A stretch of 8,188 bases of DNA. It comes from Bacteroidota bacterium (GTDB lineage: Bacteria > Bacteroidota > Bacteroidia > AKYH767-A > CANKSK01). The DNA lies in assembly GCA_947485425.1 (NCBI GenBank), contig CANKSK010000034.1, positions 1 to 8,188 of the forward strand, read 5' to 3'. Shown here piece by piece: positions 1 to 5,913 of this stretch (positions within the stretch are counted from its first letter, which is position 1; every line of letters starts with the position of its first letter). The notes beneath the pieces were generated by a model. It was not told the DNA's origin, made no database searches, and was given only the letters and a program-made list of their open reading frames with translations. Made by a program: the position numbers and the translations under genes.

Positions 1-170
1 ATTGTTTTATAGTTTAAAACCTTTAAATGGGCAGATAATAAAATCAAATATGTTTTTATCCTTCTATCTCTCTTCTTGATGATTCAGTTTTTATATATGT
101 CTATTCCTCTCATCATATTTTTGTATATCCTGATATCAATTTTTTCTCAAAACCCATTAAAAAAAGGAGT
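1..170. other. AT-rich leader upstream of purS, no gene supported
   Basis: I see no supportable gene in this stretch. The + strand frame beginning at base 2 is open from the left edge to a TGA at 77-79, about 25 codons, which could be the tail of a gene outside the window but has no recognisable content. The other two + frames stop within the first 15 bases. ATG starts on the - strand here run into stops before the edge. The part nearest purS holds a candidate promoter (116-123) and a purine-rich ribosome-binding stretch. Confidence 0.5.
116..123 (+). promoter_or_regulatory. candidate Bacteroidota -7 box for purS
   Basis: TATTTTTG matches the TAnnTTTG consensus of the primary sigma factor in Bacteroidota. 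It lies 47 bases before the purS start and would give a leader of roughly 40 bases. No TTG-type -33 element is visible at the usual spacing of about 19 bases, and the region is T-rich, so the match could be chance. Confidence 0.35.
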
Positions 171-425
171 ATGAAATTTTTAGCAGACATTGATATCATG
201 CCCTTACCCGAATTGCTGGATCCTCAAGGCAAATCGGTGAAAGAGGCCTTGCATAGTATGGGCTTGGATTCTATTGCCGAGGTAAGAATCGGAAAGCATA
301 TCCAATTGGAAATAGAGGCTGCAAACGAAAATATGGCTTCTGAAACCATAGAAAAGGCCTGCGCCAAACTGCTGATGAATCCCATTACAGAAAACTATCG
401 CTATGTGATACGTTTAAGAGAATAA
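171..425 (+). CDS. purS: phosphoribosylformylglycinamidine synthase subunit PurS
   Basis: PurS is the small subunit of the three-part FGAM synthetase (PurS with small-type PurL and PurQ). The complex converts FGAR, glutamine and ATP to FGAM in cytosolic purine synthesis; PurS bridges the other two subunits and helps pass ammonia. The protein has 84 residues, the full family length. It shows the family pattern: an N-terminal strand (FLADIDIMP, 3-11), LLDPQGKSV (16-24) leading into a helix, and VRIGKHIQLEIEA (38-50) with the conserved RIGK. The ATG start keeps the N-terminal strand. GGAG lies only one base before the ATG, an unusually short spacing. purL and purQ are not adjacent; purS stands alone and converges on rnr. 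The presence of PurS implies a split rather than a single-chain large PurL elsewhere in the genome. Identification is firm. Confidence 0.93.
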   Translation: MKFLADIDIMPLPELLDPQGKSVKEALHSMGLDSIAEVRIGKHIQLEIEAANENMASETIEKACAKLLMNPITENYRYVIRLRE

Positions 426-448
426 TCTATGGACATGTTCCGATAGAT
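425..448. terminator. imperfect hairpin between convergent purS and rnr
   Basis: The 29-base gap between the two convergent stop codons holds an inverted repeat. ATCTAT (425-430) pairs with ATAGAT (443-448) and GGA (431-433) pairs with TCC (439-441), with G442 bulged and a five-base loop CATGT. Its position suits a shared bidirectional terminator. Neither flank has a clear run of T, so intrinsic termination is uncertain. Confidence 0.35.
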
Positions 449-454
449 CAGATA

Positions 455-2707
455 TTACCACCTTTTATATTTGTTTTTTCTGTTTTTAGAATCATCTCTT
501 TTTTCAAATCCGCGATTGGAGAAAAATGCATTATCATCAGAAGATCTCATTAATTCCATGTCGATTTGTTTTTTGATTAAATCCGCATTTTTGATTTTTA
601 CTTGTACTGCATCTCCCAGTTGATAGCGCTTACCGGTTCTATTTCCAATGATGCAATAATTGGTTTCATCATATTCATAAAAATCATCATTGATATCACG
701 CAAGCGAACCATACCCTCACATTTGTTTTCTGTAATCTCCACAAAAATACCCCTTTCGGTTACCCCTGATATCAACCCATCAAATATTCTGCCTATTTTA
801 TCTTGTAAAAACTCTACTTGTTTGTATTTGATAGATGCTCTTTCTGCTTCAGAGGCTTGAATTTCCATTTCAGTGGAATGCTTGCATCTTGGTTCATAAA
901 AATTGGCATCTACCGATTTCCCCCCTTCTAAATAATGCAATAATAAGCGGTGTACCATCATATCCGGATAGCGGCGAATAGGAGAAGTAAAATGTGTGTA
1001 ATAGTCAAAAGCAAGTCCATAATGTCCGATATTTTTTGTGGTATAAATCGCTTTTGCCATCGTACGAATGGCAATTTGTTCCAATACATTTTGCTCCTTT
1101 TTTCCTGCCACATCTACCAATAACTTGTTTAAAGAAATGGCGATATCTTTATCAGTACGGGTATTGATTTTATAGCCGAATCCTGCCGCAAATTTGGCAA
1201 AGGTCGCCAGGCGGTCGGGCGATGGCGAGTTGTGTACCCGATAGACGAATACCTTTTCTGCCTCTTTGCCGTTTTCTTTTGAATGCTTGCCAATAAACTC
1301 TGCAACTTCTCTGTTGGCAAGTAGCATAAAGTCCTCAATCAATTGGTTTGAATCCTTGACCTCTTTTAATTTTACACCGATGGGTTTGCCCTTTTCATCA
1401 AGAACAAATTTGATCTCTGTTTTTTCAAATCCAATCGCACCATTTTTAAATCTTTCCTTCCTGAGTTTTTTAGCAAGGGTATTTAGTATTGATAATTCTG
1501 CATAAAGCGGACCTTCGTTTTTTTCGATAACTTCCTGCGCCTCCTCATAGGTAAATCGGTGGTCTGAATGGATGATCGTTTTTCCAAACCATCGGTCAAG
1601 AACATGACCTTCTTCATTGATTTTAAAAACAGCAGAAAAACACAATTTGTCTTCATGTGGCCTTAATGAGCAAACTTGATTGGATAGTTTTTCCGGTAAC
1701 ATAGGAATCACGCGGTCAACAAGGTATATGGAAGTGGCTCTTTCGGTTGCTTCTTCTTCCATTATGCTTCCTGTTTGAACATAATGGGTAACGTCGGCAA
1801 TGTGAATGCCTATTTCCCAGAGCTTCTCTTCTGTGTTTTTATCTGAAATATCTTGTATGCTGAGGGCATCATCAAAATCTTTTGCATCATAAGGATCAAT
1901 GGTAAATGTTAAAACTTTTCTGAAATCTTTTCGCAATAAAATTTCTTCTTCAGAAATAACTTCCGGGATGTTATCAGCTTCTTTTTCTACATGTGCAGGA
2001 AAACGTGTAGGAAATCCATATTCAATGAGAATGGCATTCATTTCTGTTTCATTTTCGCCGGGCCATCCAAGTATCTCCGTAATTTTTCCTATCGGATTTT
2101 TAGATTCTTCAGGCCAGTCTTCTATCGTCGCAACTGCCTTTTGTCCATTTTGAACACCATTGAGATGTTGCAGCGGGATAAAAATATCTACTGACATTTT
2201 ATGACCATCCGGAACAAGAAAGGCAAAGCGGTCAGAGACCTGCACGACGCCTGCAAAGGATGTTTTGGCGCGTTCCAATACCTCCACTACTTCTCCTTCT
2301 AATCTTCTATCACCGGGTCTTTTTGCATATAGATAAATTCTTACTTTATCTCCATGTAAAGCATTTCTTACATTTCGAGGCGCAATGAATATGTCGTCTT
2401 CAAAGTCTTCGCTCATCAGATATGCTGCCCCATTCGAGGTCATATCAATAATGCCTTCTACATAGGCATATACAGGTTTTAGTAAATATTTCCCCCGCTC
2501 AGTTTCTATCAATAAGCCCTCAAACGCCATTTCTTCAAGAATTGGAATCAAGGAAGATGTTGCCTCCTTTTCTTTTAGTCCCATTTGCTTTGAAAGTTGC
2601 CTATAGTTAAAAGCCCTATTGGGATTTCTATTCATCGTCTTTGTAATCTCTTCACGAAGACTTGATTTTATAATAGAATGCAGAGAATTTTTTTTGTTTG
2701 TTGACAT
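455..2707 (-). CDS. rnr: ribonuclease R (RNB-family 3'-5' exoribonuclease)
   Basis: RNase R is a processive 3'-5' hydrolytic exoribonuclease that degrades structured RNA and takes part in RNA quality control. The 750-residue protein has the full domain order. A winged-helix segment lies at about 10-75. Two cold-shock domains follow, at about 80-145 (begins YAYVEGIID) and 148-215 (TSFAGVVQV). The RNB catalytic domain spans about 260-595 and an S1 domain about 637-720. A basic tail of Lys/Arg-rich residues (733-750) closes it. The catalytic signature TIDPYDAKDFDDAL (269-282) supplies D271, D277, D279 and D280, matching the four metal-binding aspartates of E. coli RNase R. The conserved HFTSPIRRYPDMMVHR lies at 572-587. 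The ATG start leaves the whole N-terminal domain intact. A 48-base gap separates it from the thioredoxin upstream. The N-terminal helix-turn-helix and the length favour RNase R over RNase II. Confidence 0.95.
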   Translation of the reverse strand: MSTNKKNSLHSIIKSSLREEITKTMNRNPNRAFNYRQLSKQMGLKEKEATSSLIPILEEMAFEGLLIETERGKYLLKPVYAYVEGIIDMTSNGAAYLMSEDFEDDIFIAPRNVRNALHGDKVRIYLYAKRPGDRRLEGEVVEVLERAKTSFAGVVQVSDRFAFLVPDGHKMSVDIFIPLQHLNGVQNGQKAVATIEDWPEESKNPIGKITEILGWPGENETEMNAILIEYGFPTRFPAHVEKEADNIPEVISEEEILLRKDFRKVLTFTIDPYDAKDFDDALSIQDISDKNTEEKLWEIGIHIADVTHYVQTGSIMEEEATERATSIYLVDRVIPMLPEKLSNQVCSLRPHEDKLCFSAVFKINEEGHVLDRWFGKTIIHSDHRFTYEEAQEVIEKNEGPLYAELSILNTLAKKLRKERFKNGAIGFEKTEIKFVLDEKGKPIGVKLKEVKDSNQLIEDFMLLANREVAEFIGKHSKENGKEAEKVFVYRVHNSPSPDRLATFAKFAAGFGYKINTRTDKDIAISLNKLLVDVAGKKEQNVLEQIAIRTMAKAIYTTKNIGHYGLAFDYYTHFTSPIRRYPDMMVHRLLLHYLEGGKSVDANFYEPRCKHSTEMEIQASEAERASIKYKQVEFLQDKIGRIFDGLISGVTERGIFVEITENKCEGMVRLRDINDDFYEYDETNYCIIGNRTGKRYQLGDAVQVKIKNADLIKKQIDMELMRSSDDNAFFSNRGFEKRDDSKNRKNKYKRW

Positions 2708-2724
2708 AAATTTTAGATAAAATA

Positions 2725-2740
2725 CAGGGTGTATTCCCTG
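2725..2740 (-). other. small GC-rich hairpin in the rnr leader
   Basis: In the 48-base gap between the thioredoxin stop and the rnr start, CAGGG (2736-2740 read on the - strand) can pair with CCCTG (2725-2729) around a six-base loop, followed by UAUUUUAU in the transcript. The stem has only five pairs and the T run is interrupted. It could be a weak terminator or attenuator, or a structure in the rnr leader, or chance; it does stand out as GC-rich in an AT-rich gap. Confidence 0.25.
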
Positions 2741-2755
2741 GGTTTTGTATTCTTT

Positions 2756-3064
2756 TTAAATGAGTGGTTCAATAATTTTTTTCAAATCTTTTGCGAAAAG
2801 AAACCCTGGCATTCTCCATTTTTCTTCTCCATTCTTGATGAGAAGAAGCGTAGGAACACTTTTTACTTCATATTTAATGGCTATTTCAGGTAATAGGTCA
2901 ATGTCGATTTTGATAAATTCAAGTTGGTCTCCCATCATTGTTTTCAATTCCTCCCAAATAGGGTCAAACATCTGACAAGGTGCACACCAGGTTGCAAAAA
3001 AATCAATAAAGATAGATTTTTGAGCGGTTTGAAGCTCTTCTATGTGATGGTCTATTCTATCCAT
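2756..3064 (-). CDS. thioredoxin, small cytosolic, WCAPC active site
   Basis: This is a single-domain thioredoxin, a dithiol reductant for disulfides and possibly persulfides. I take the ATG with its first base at 3064, giving 102 residues. An in-frame TTG two codons upstream is possible but less likely. The redox motif is WCAPC, with cysteines at 27 and 30. The buried aspartate typical of thioredoxins is present (D21 in FIDFF) and the cis-proline loop is VPT (P71). There is no signal peptide or membrane segment, so it should act in the cytosol. The usual thioredoxin motif is CGPC; the Gly-to-Ala change is conservative and should leave redox function intact. It lies 91 bases downstream of the persulfide dioxygenase on the same strand, so a role in reducing protein or low-molecular-weight persulfides is possible, but this is inferred from position only. 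The family call is firm; the physiological partner is unknown. Confidence 0.88.
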   Translation of the reverse strand: MDRIDHHIEELQTAQKSIFIDFFATWCAPCQMFDPIWEELKTMMGDQLEFIKIDIDLLPEIAIKYEVKSVPTLLLIKNGEEKWRMPGFLFAKDLKKIIEPLI

Positions 3065-3155
3065 GGTCAAAAGTTGTTAAGCTTTTTGGGCTTATAAAAG
3101 TAAATCGTTTGAAGAAATAATAAGTTTTTCTCGTTTTTATACTACCGATTTTTTG

Positions 3156-4541
3156 CTAAACAATTTCAAAAACGACTTTTTCTACTCCTGTATTTTTTAT
3201 TTTGGCCCAACCACCATAAATATTTGTAATTTGATGATATCCTTTTGATTTGAGGATTGATGAGGCAATCATGGAACGATAGCCTCCTCCACAATATATC
3301 ATGTATTCAGTATCCGTTTGGAGTGCAGAATAGTTTGTTTGCAAACTGCTAAGAGGGAAGTGCAGGGCTCCTTTTACATGCCCGTTTTCATATTCTGTCT
3401 TATTGCGAACATCTAAAAGGGTGTATTTTTTATTTTTGATTTCTTCTTCAAAGGCATCGGCATCTATGGAATTTATTTTTTCTATTTTTCTTTCTGATGC
3501 AAGCCATGTTTGAATGCCTCCTTCCAAATATCCTTTGATATTTTCAAAACCTATTCTCAGCATTCTGCTGATGCTCTCCTTTTCTTTTCCTTCTTCGGTG
3601 ATCAGGATGATAGGGGTGTTGATATTGACAAGGGTACCTAGCCAAATGGCAAAAGTTCCTTCCAATCCTATGTTTAAAGAATTTTTAATAAATCCATTTT
3701 CAAATTCATCCGCTTGTCGGGTATCTAATATCAATGCATGTTTTTGAATATATCCTTCAAAATCTATGATAGACAAGGCATTCATTGAGTTTTGCATGAC
3801 CAATTCTCTTGATGTATAGCCTTCTTTGTTGATTCGGGCATCTTCAAAAAAATATGCTGGTGGCGCCGTCAAGCCCTGGGTTATTAGGCTGATAAATTCT
3901 TCTTTGCTGCGGTTTTGAAGGGCATAATTATTCTTTTTTTGCTCTCCGATTGTTGACCAAGCGTCCTTTCCAATATTTTTTCCACAGGCTGATCCTGCCC
4001 CATGGGCTGGATATACAATGACCTCATCAGGTAAGGTTTTTATCTTGTTTTGCAAAGAATCATATAACATTCCCGCAAGGCTTTCTTTCGTCATCATCCC
4101 ATCTAATAAATCAGGCCTTCCTACATCGCCTACAAATAAGGTGTCACCGGTAAAAATTGCATGAGGCTTTTCTTCTGCATCAAACAAGAGATAGGAGGTT
4201 GATTCAGGCGTATGCCCCGGGGTATGCAGTGCTTTTATTTTAATTTTTCCAATTTGAAATACTTCCTCGTCTTTTGCATTATAAATGGGATATCCGGTTT
4301 TGGCCCCCGGGCCAAAAATAATGCTTGCGCCCGATTGTTGGGCCAAGTCAATGTGGCCAGATACAAAGTCTGCATGAAAATGTGTTTCAAAAACAAATTT
4401 TATTTTTGCACCCCTTTTTTCTGCAAGCGCCAAATAGGCATCTATATCCCTTAAGGGATCAATGACTGCAGCCTCCCCATCCGATTCAATATAGTAGGCC
4501 GATTCGGCCAAGCAATTTGTATAAAGTTGTTGTATATACAT
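3156..4541 (-). CDS. CstB-like persulfide dioxygenase with two rhodanese domains
   Basis: The 461-residue protein joins an ETHE1/CstB-type metallo-beta-lactamase-fold persulfide dioxygenase (about 1-240) to a degenerate rhodanese (about 255-350) and an active rhodanese (about 360-455). Such enzymes oxidise glutathione, CoA or other persulfides with O2; with the rhodanese domain, thiosulfate is the expected product. Probable Fe ligands are H54 (in THFHADF), H110 (HTPGHT) and D133 (TGDTLF), matching the three mononuclear iron ligands of ETHE1. Position 59 is Phe where the wider fold has the HxHxDH histidine. PAHGAGSACG (178-187) carries C186. The middle domain keeps the rhodanese start (ILDTRQADEF) but has no cysteine in its active-site loop. 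The last domain has LLDVRNKTEY and the loop YCGGGYRS with catalytic C417. No signal peptide is seen, so it is cytosolic. A -7-like box and dyads lie just upstream. Exact substrate cannot be read from sequence. Confidence 0.88.
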   Translation of the reverse strand: MYIQQLYTNCLAESAYYIESDGEAAVIDPLRDIDAYLALAEKRGAKIKFVFETHFHADFVSGHIDLAQQSGASIIFGPGAKTGYPIYNAKDEEVFQIGKIKIKALHTPGHTPESTSYLLFDAEEKPHAIFTGDTLFVGDVGRPDLLDGMMTKESLAGMLYDSLQNKIKTLPDEVIVYPAHGAGSACGKNIGKDAWSTIGEQKKNNYALQNRSKEEFISLITQGLTAPPAYFFEDARINKEGYTSRELVMQNSMNALSIIDFEGYIQKHALILDTRQADEFENGFIKNSLNIGLEGTFAIWLGTLVNINTPIILITEEGKEKESISRMLRIGFENIKGYLEGGIQTWLASERKIEKINSIDADAFEEEIKNKKYTLLDVRNKTEYENGHVKGALHFPLSSLQTNYSALQTDTEYMIYCGGGYRSMIASSILKSKGYHQITNIYGGWAKIKNTGVEKVVFEIV

Positions 4542-4543
4542 AG

Positions 4544-4569
4544 GATAAAAGTTTATCTTTCAAAGATAA
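4544..4569 (-). promoter_or_regulatory. two overlapping perfect dyads in the persulfide dioxygenase leader (candidate operator)
   Basis: Two exact inverted repeats share an arm: GATAAA-AG-TTTATC (4544-4557) and TTATCTTT-C-AAAGATAA (4553-4569). Together they give three alternating GATAA/TTATC half-sites between the -7-like box and the start codon. As DNA this could be a repressor operator overlapping the transcription start. As RNA the two hairpins would exclude each other. Both arms are A/T-rich, so chance is a real alternative. Confidence 0.35.
4561..4568 (-). promoter_or_regulatory. candidate -7 box for the persulfide dioxygenase
   Basis: Read on the - strand, 4568 to 4561 is TATCTTTG, an exact match to the Bacteroidota TAnnTTTG element. 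It lies 19 bases before the ATG, in the 55-base gap after pabB. A TTG occurs upstream at only 13 bases spacing, not the usual 19 or so, so the -33 half is poor. The box overlaps the right arm of a perfect palindrome. It suggests this gene can be transcribed separately from the lnt-hemH-pabB group. Confidence 0.4.
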
Positions 4570-4596
4570 TCAAAAAGGTAGCAAAAAAAAAGGAAA

Positions 4597-5907
4597 TTAT
4601 AAATTCAATGCCTCTAGCATCGTTGTCGCTTTTAAAAGGCATTCTTCATATTCCTTTTCTGCATCTGAATAATAGGTGATAGCGCTGCCCGTATGAAAGG
4701 ATAAGATTTTTTTGGTTTGTTCATAAAGGATGCTTCTTATCACAACATTGAAGTCGAAATCTCCATCAGGTTTAAAATAACCCAAAGCACCAGAATAGAG
4801 TCCGCGTTTCCTGGTTTCATATTTTTCAATCAGTTGCATCGCCTTTACTTTTGGCGCTCCTGTCATCGATCCCATAGGAAAAGCTTTTTTGATGGCATCT
4901 ATTTTGTTTTCTTCCTCATCAAGAAGCGCGCTCACGGTAGAAATCATCTGATGTACCCTGCCGAAGGTATAAATACCGAAAAGCTCCTCAACTTGTACAC
5001 TGTTTTTTTGTGCATAGTGAGATAAATCATTGCGCACCAAATCAACAATCATAACATTTTCAGACCTTTCTTTTGGGTCATGAAATAATTTTTCCTTCAA
5101 GTCATTGTCTTCTTGCTCATTTTTCCCCCTTCGAATGGTGCCCTTTATGGGCTGGGATATGAGCCTCATTTTTTCTTTTTTTAAAAATCTTTCCGGACTT
5201 GCTGAAATGATTTGATGACTGCCCATTTTGCAAAATGCAGAATACGGCGAATGTGAATATTCAATGAGATTCGAGTATAAAAAAAGACTTTCTACTGTCG
5301 CATTTTCAAGATAAAATTCCTGACAAAAATTTAGCTCATAAATATCCCCCTTTTTGATGTGGTTCTGTATCTCTTTTACCGCATCAATATATTCCTCTTT
5401 CTGCATTCTAGATTTAATATCCCCTTTGTTCTGAGATACAGATGATTTTAATGGTAACTTTTTTATGGGCGTTGAAAGAATAGTATCAAATACATTTCGG
5501 ATAAAATCATCCGTTTCAAAACAGGAAATTTCCGCTTGAAAATCTTTTACCTCAATAACTATTTTTGGACGAAAAAAATAAATTTCCGGAAATTTTAAAT
5601 CATCCGCATGGCTTGATGAAAGAGACTCTATCTCATTTTTTAAGTCGTATGAAAAATATCCAAACATCCAATCTTGGCATTGGTTTTGAAACTGCTTTAA
5701 GGATTCAAATGAAGAGCCATCAACTTTCATTTTTTCCAATTCCCCTATGCCCGCCAAAAAGCCATATTCGTTCTGTATAAAGCCTTTGGAGGGATAGCCT
5801 GAACTGTCAAGAAAAAAAAATATGTCAAAACTACCATCAATCCATGTCAATAATTTTTCTTTAAATTCTTTTGGATGGATATCAAAACATATGGTGTTTC
5901 TGCTCAT
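4597..5907 (-). CDS. pabB: aminodeoxychorismate synthase component I (chorismate-binding)
   Basis: PabB converts chorismate and ammonia to 4-amino-4-deoxychorismate, the first step to p-aminobenzoate and folate, normally with a PabA glutaminase. The 436-residue protein has an N-terminal region with GYFSYDLK (83-90) and a C-terminal chorismate-binding domain (about 165-433). Visible motifs are ELNFCQEF (191-198), SPERF (237-241), QPIKGTIRRG (252-261), DLVRNDLS (289-296), GSMTGAPKVKAMQLIE (346-361), LYSGALGYF (370-378) and a C-terminal HTGSAI and YEECLLKA. K255 in PIKGT is the lysine that marks PabB; anthranilate synthase TrpE usually has PIAGT. This is why I choose pabB over trpE. The ATG lies 6 bases after the hemH stop, so the two are almost certainly co-transcribed. 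No pabA or pabC is in the window, and there is no fused glutaminase or lyase domain. Confidence 0.87.
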   Translation of the reverse strand: MSRNTICFDIHPKEFKEKLLTWIDGSFDIFFFLDSSGYPSKGFIQNEYGFLAGIGELEKMKVDGSSFESLKQFQNQCQDWMFGYFSYDLKNEIESLSSSHADDLKFPEIYFFRPKIVIEVKDFQAEISCFETDDFIRNVFDTILSTPIKKLPLKSSVSQNKGDIKSRMQKEEYIDAVKEIQNHIKKGDIYELNFCQEFYLENATVESLFLYSNLIEYSHSPYSAFCKMGSHQIISASPERFLKKEKMRLISQPIKGTIRRGKNEQEDNDLKEKLFHDPKERSENVMIVDLVRNDLSHYAQKNSVQVEELFGIYTFGRVHQMISTVSALLDEEENKIDAIKKAFPMGSMTGAPKVKAMQLIEKYETRKRGLYSGALGYFKPDGDFDFNVVIRSILYEQTKKILSFHTGSAITYYSDAEKEYEECLLKATTMLEALNL

Positions 5908-5913
5908 TAATTT

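Noticed and set aside
2..79. C-terminal end of an upstream gene on the + strand
   Set aside because: About 25 open codons at the left edge carry no recognisable motif; without sequence to the left this cannot be supported.
1129..2194. Several open frames of 67-84 codons overlapping rnr on both strands
   Set aside because: They lie entirely inside the well-conserved rnr frame, have no recognisable domain and show the composition expected of shadow frames.
3068..3070. TTG as the start codon of the thioredoxin
   Set aside because: An ATG two codons downstream (3062-3064) is in frame, loses nothing of the fold and is the more probable start; the TTG cannot be fully excluded.
3065..3155. Promoter or terminator in the gap between the persulfide dioxygenase and the thioredoxin
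   Set aside because: Best -7-like match on the - strand is TACTTTTA (3095-3102), one mismatch and no -33 element. The inverted repeat TAAGC/GCTTA around the T-rich spacer has only five pairs and no T run after it on the - strand. Neither rises above chance in such AT-rich DNA.
4583..4596. Intrinsic terminator after pabB
   Set aside because: There is a run of nine T on the - strand shortly after the pabB stop, but the only stem before it is a four-pair AATT/AATT with no GC, too weak for a terminator call.
4597..5907. Anthranilate synthase component I (trpE) for the chorismate-binding gene
   Set aside because: The PIKGT lysine typical of PabB is present where TrpE usually has Ala, and no trp genes are adjacent.
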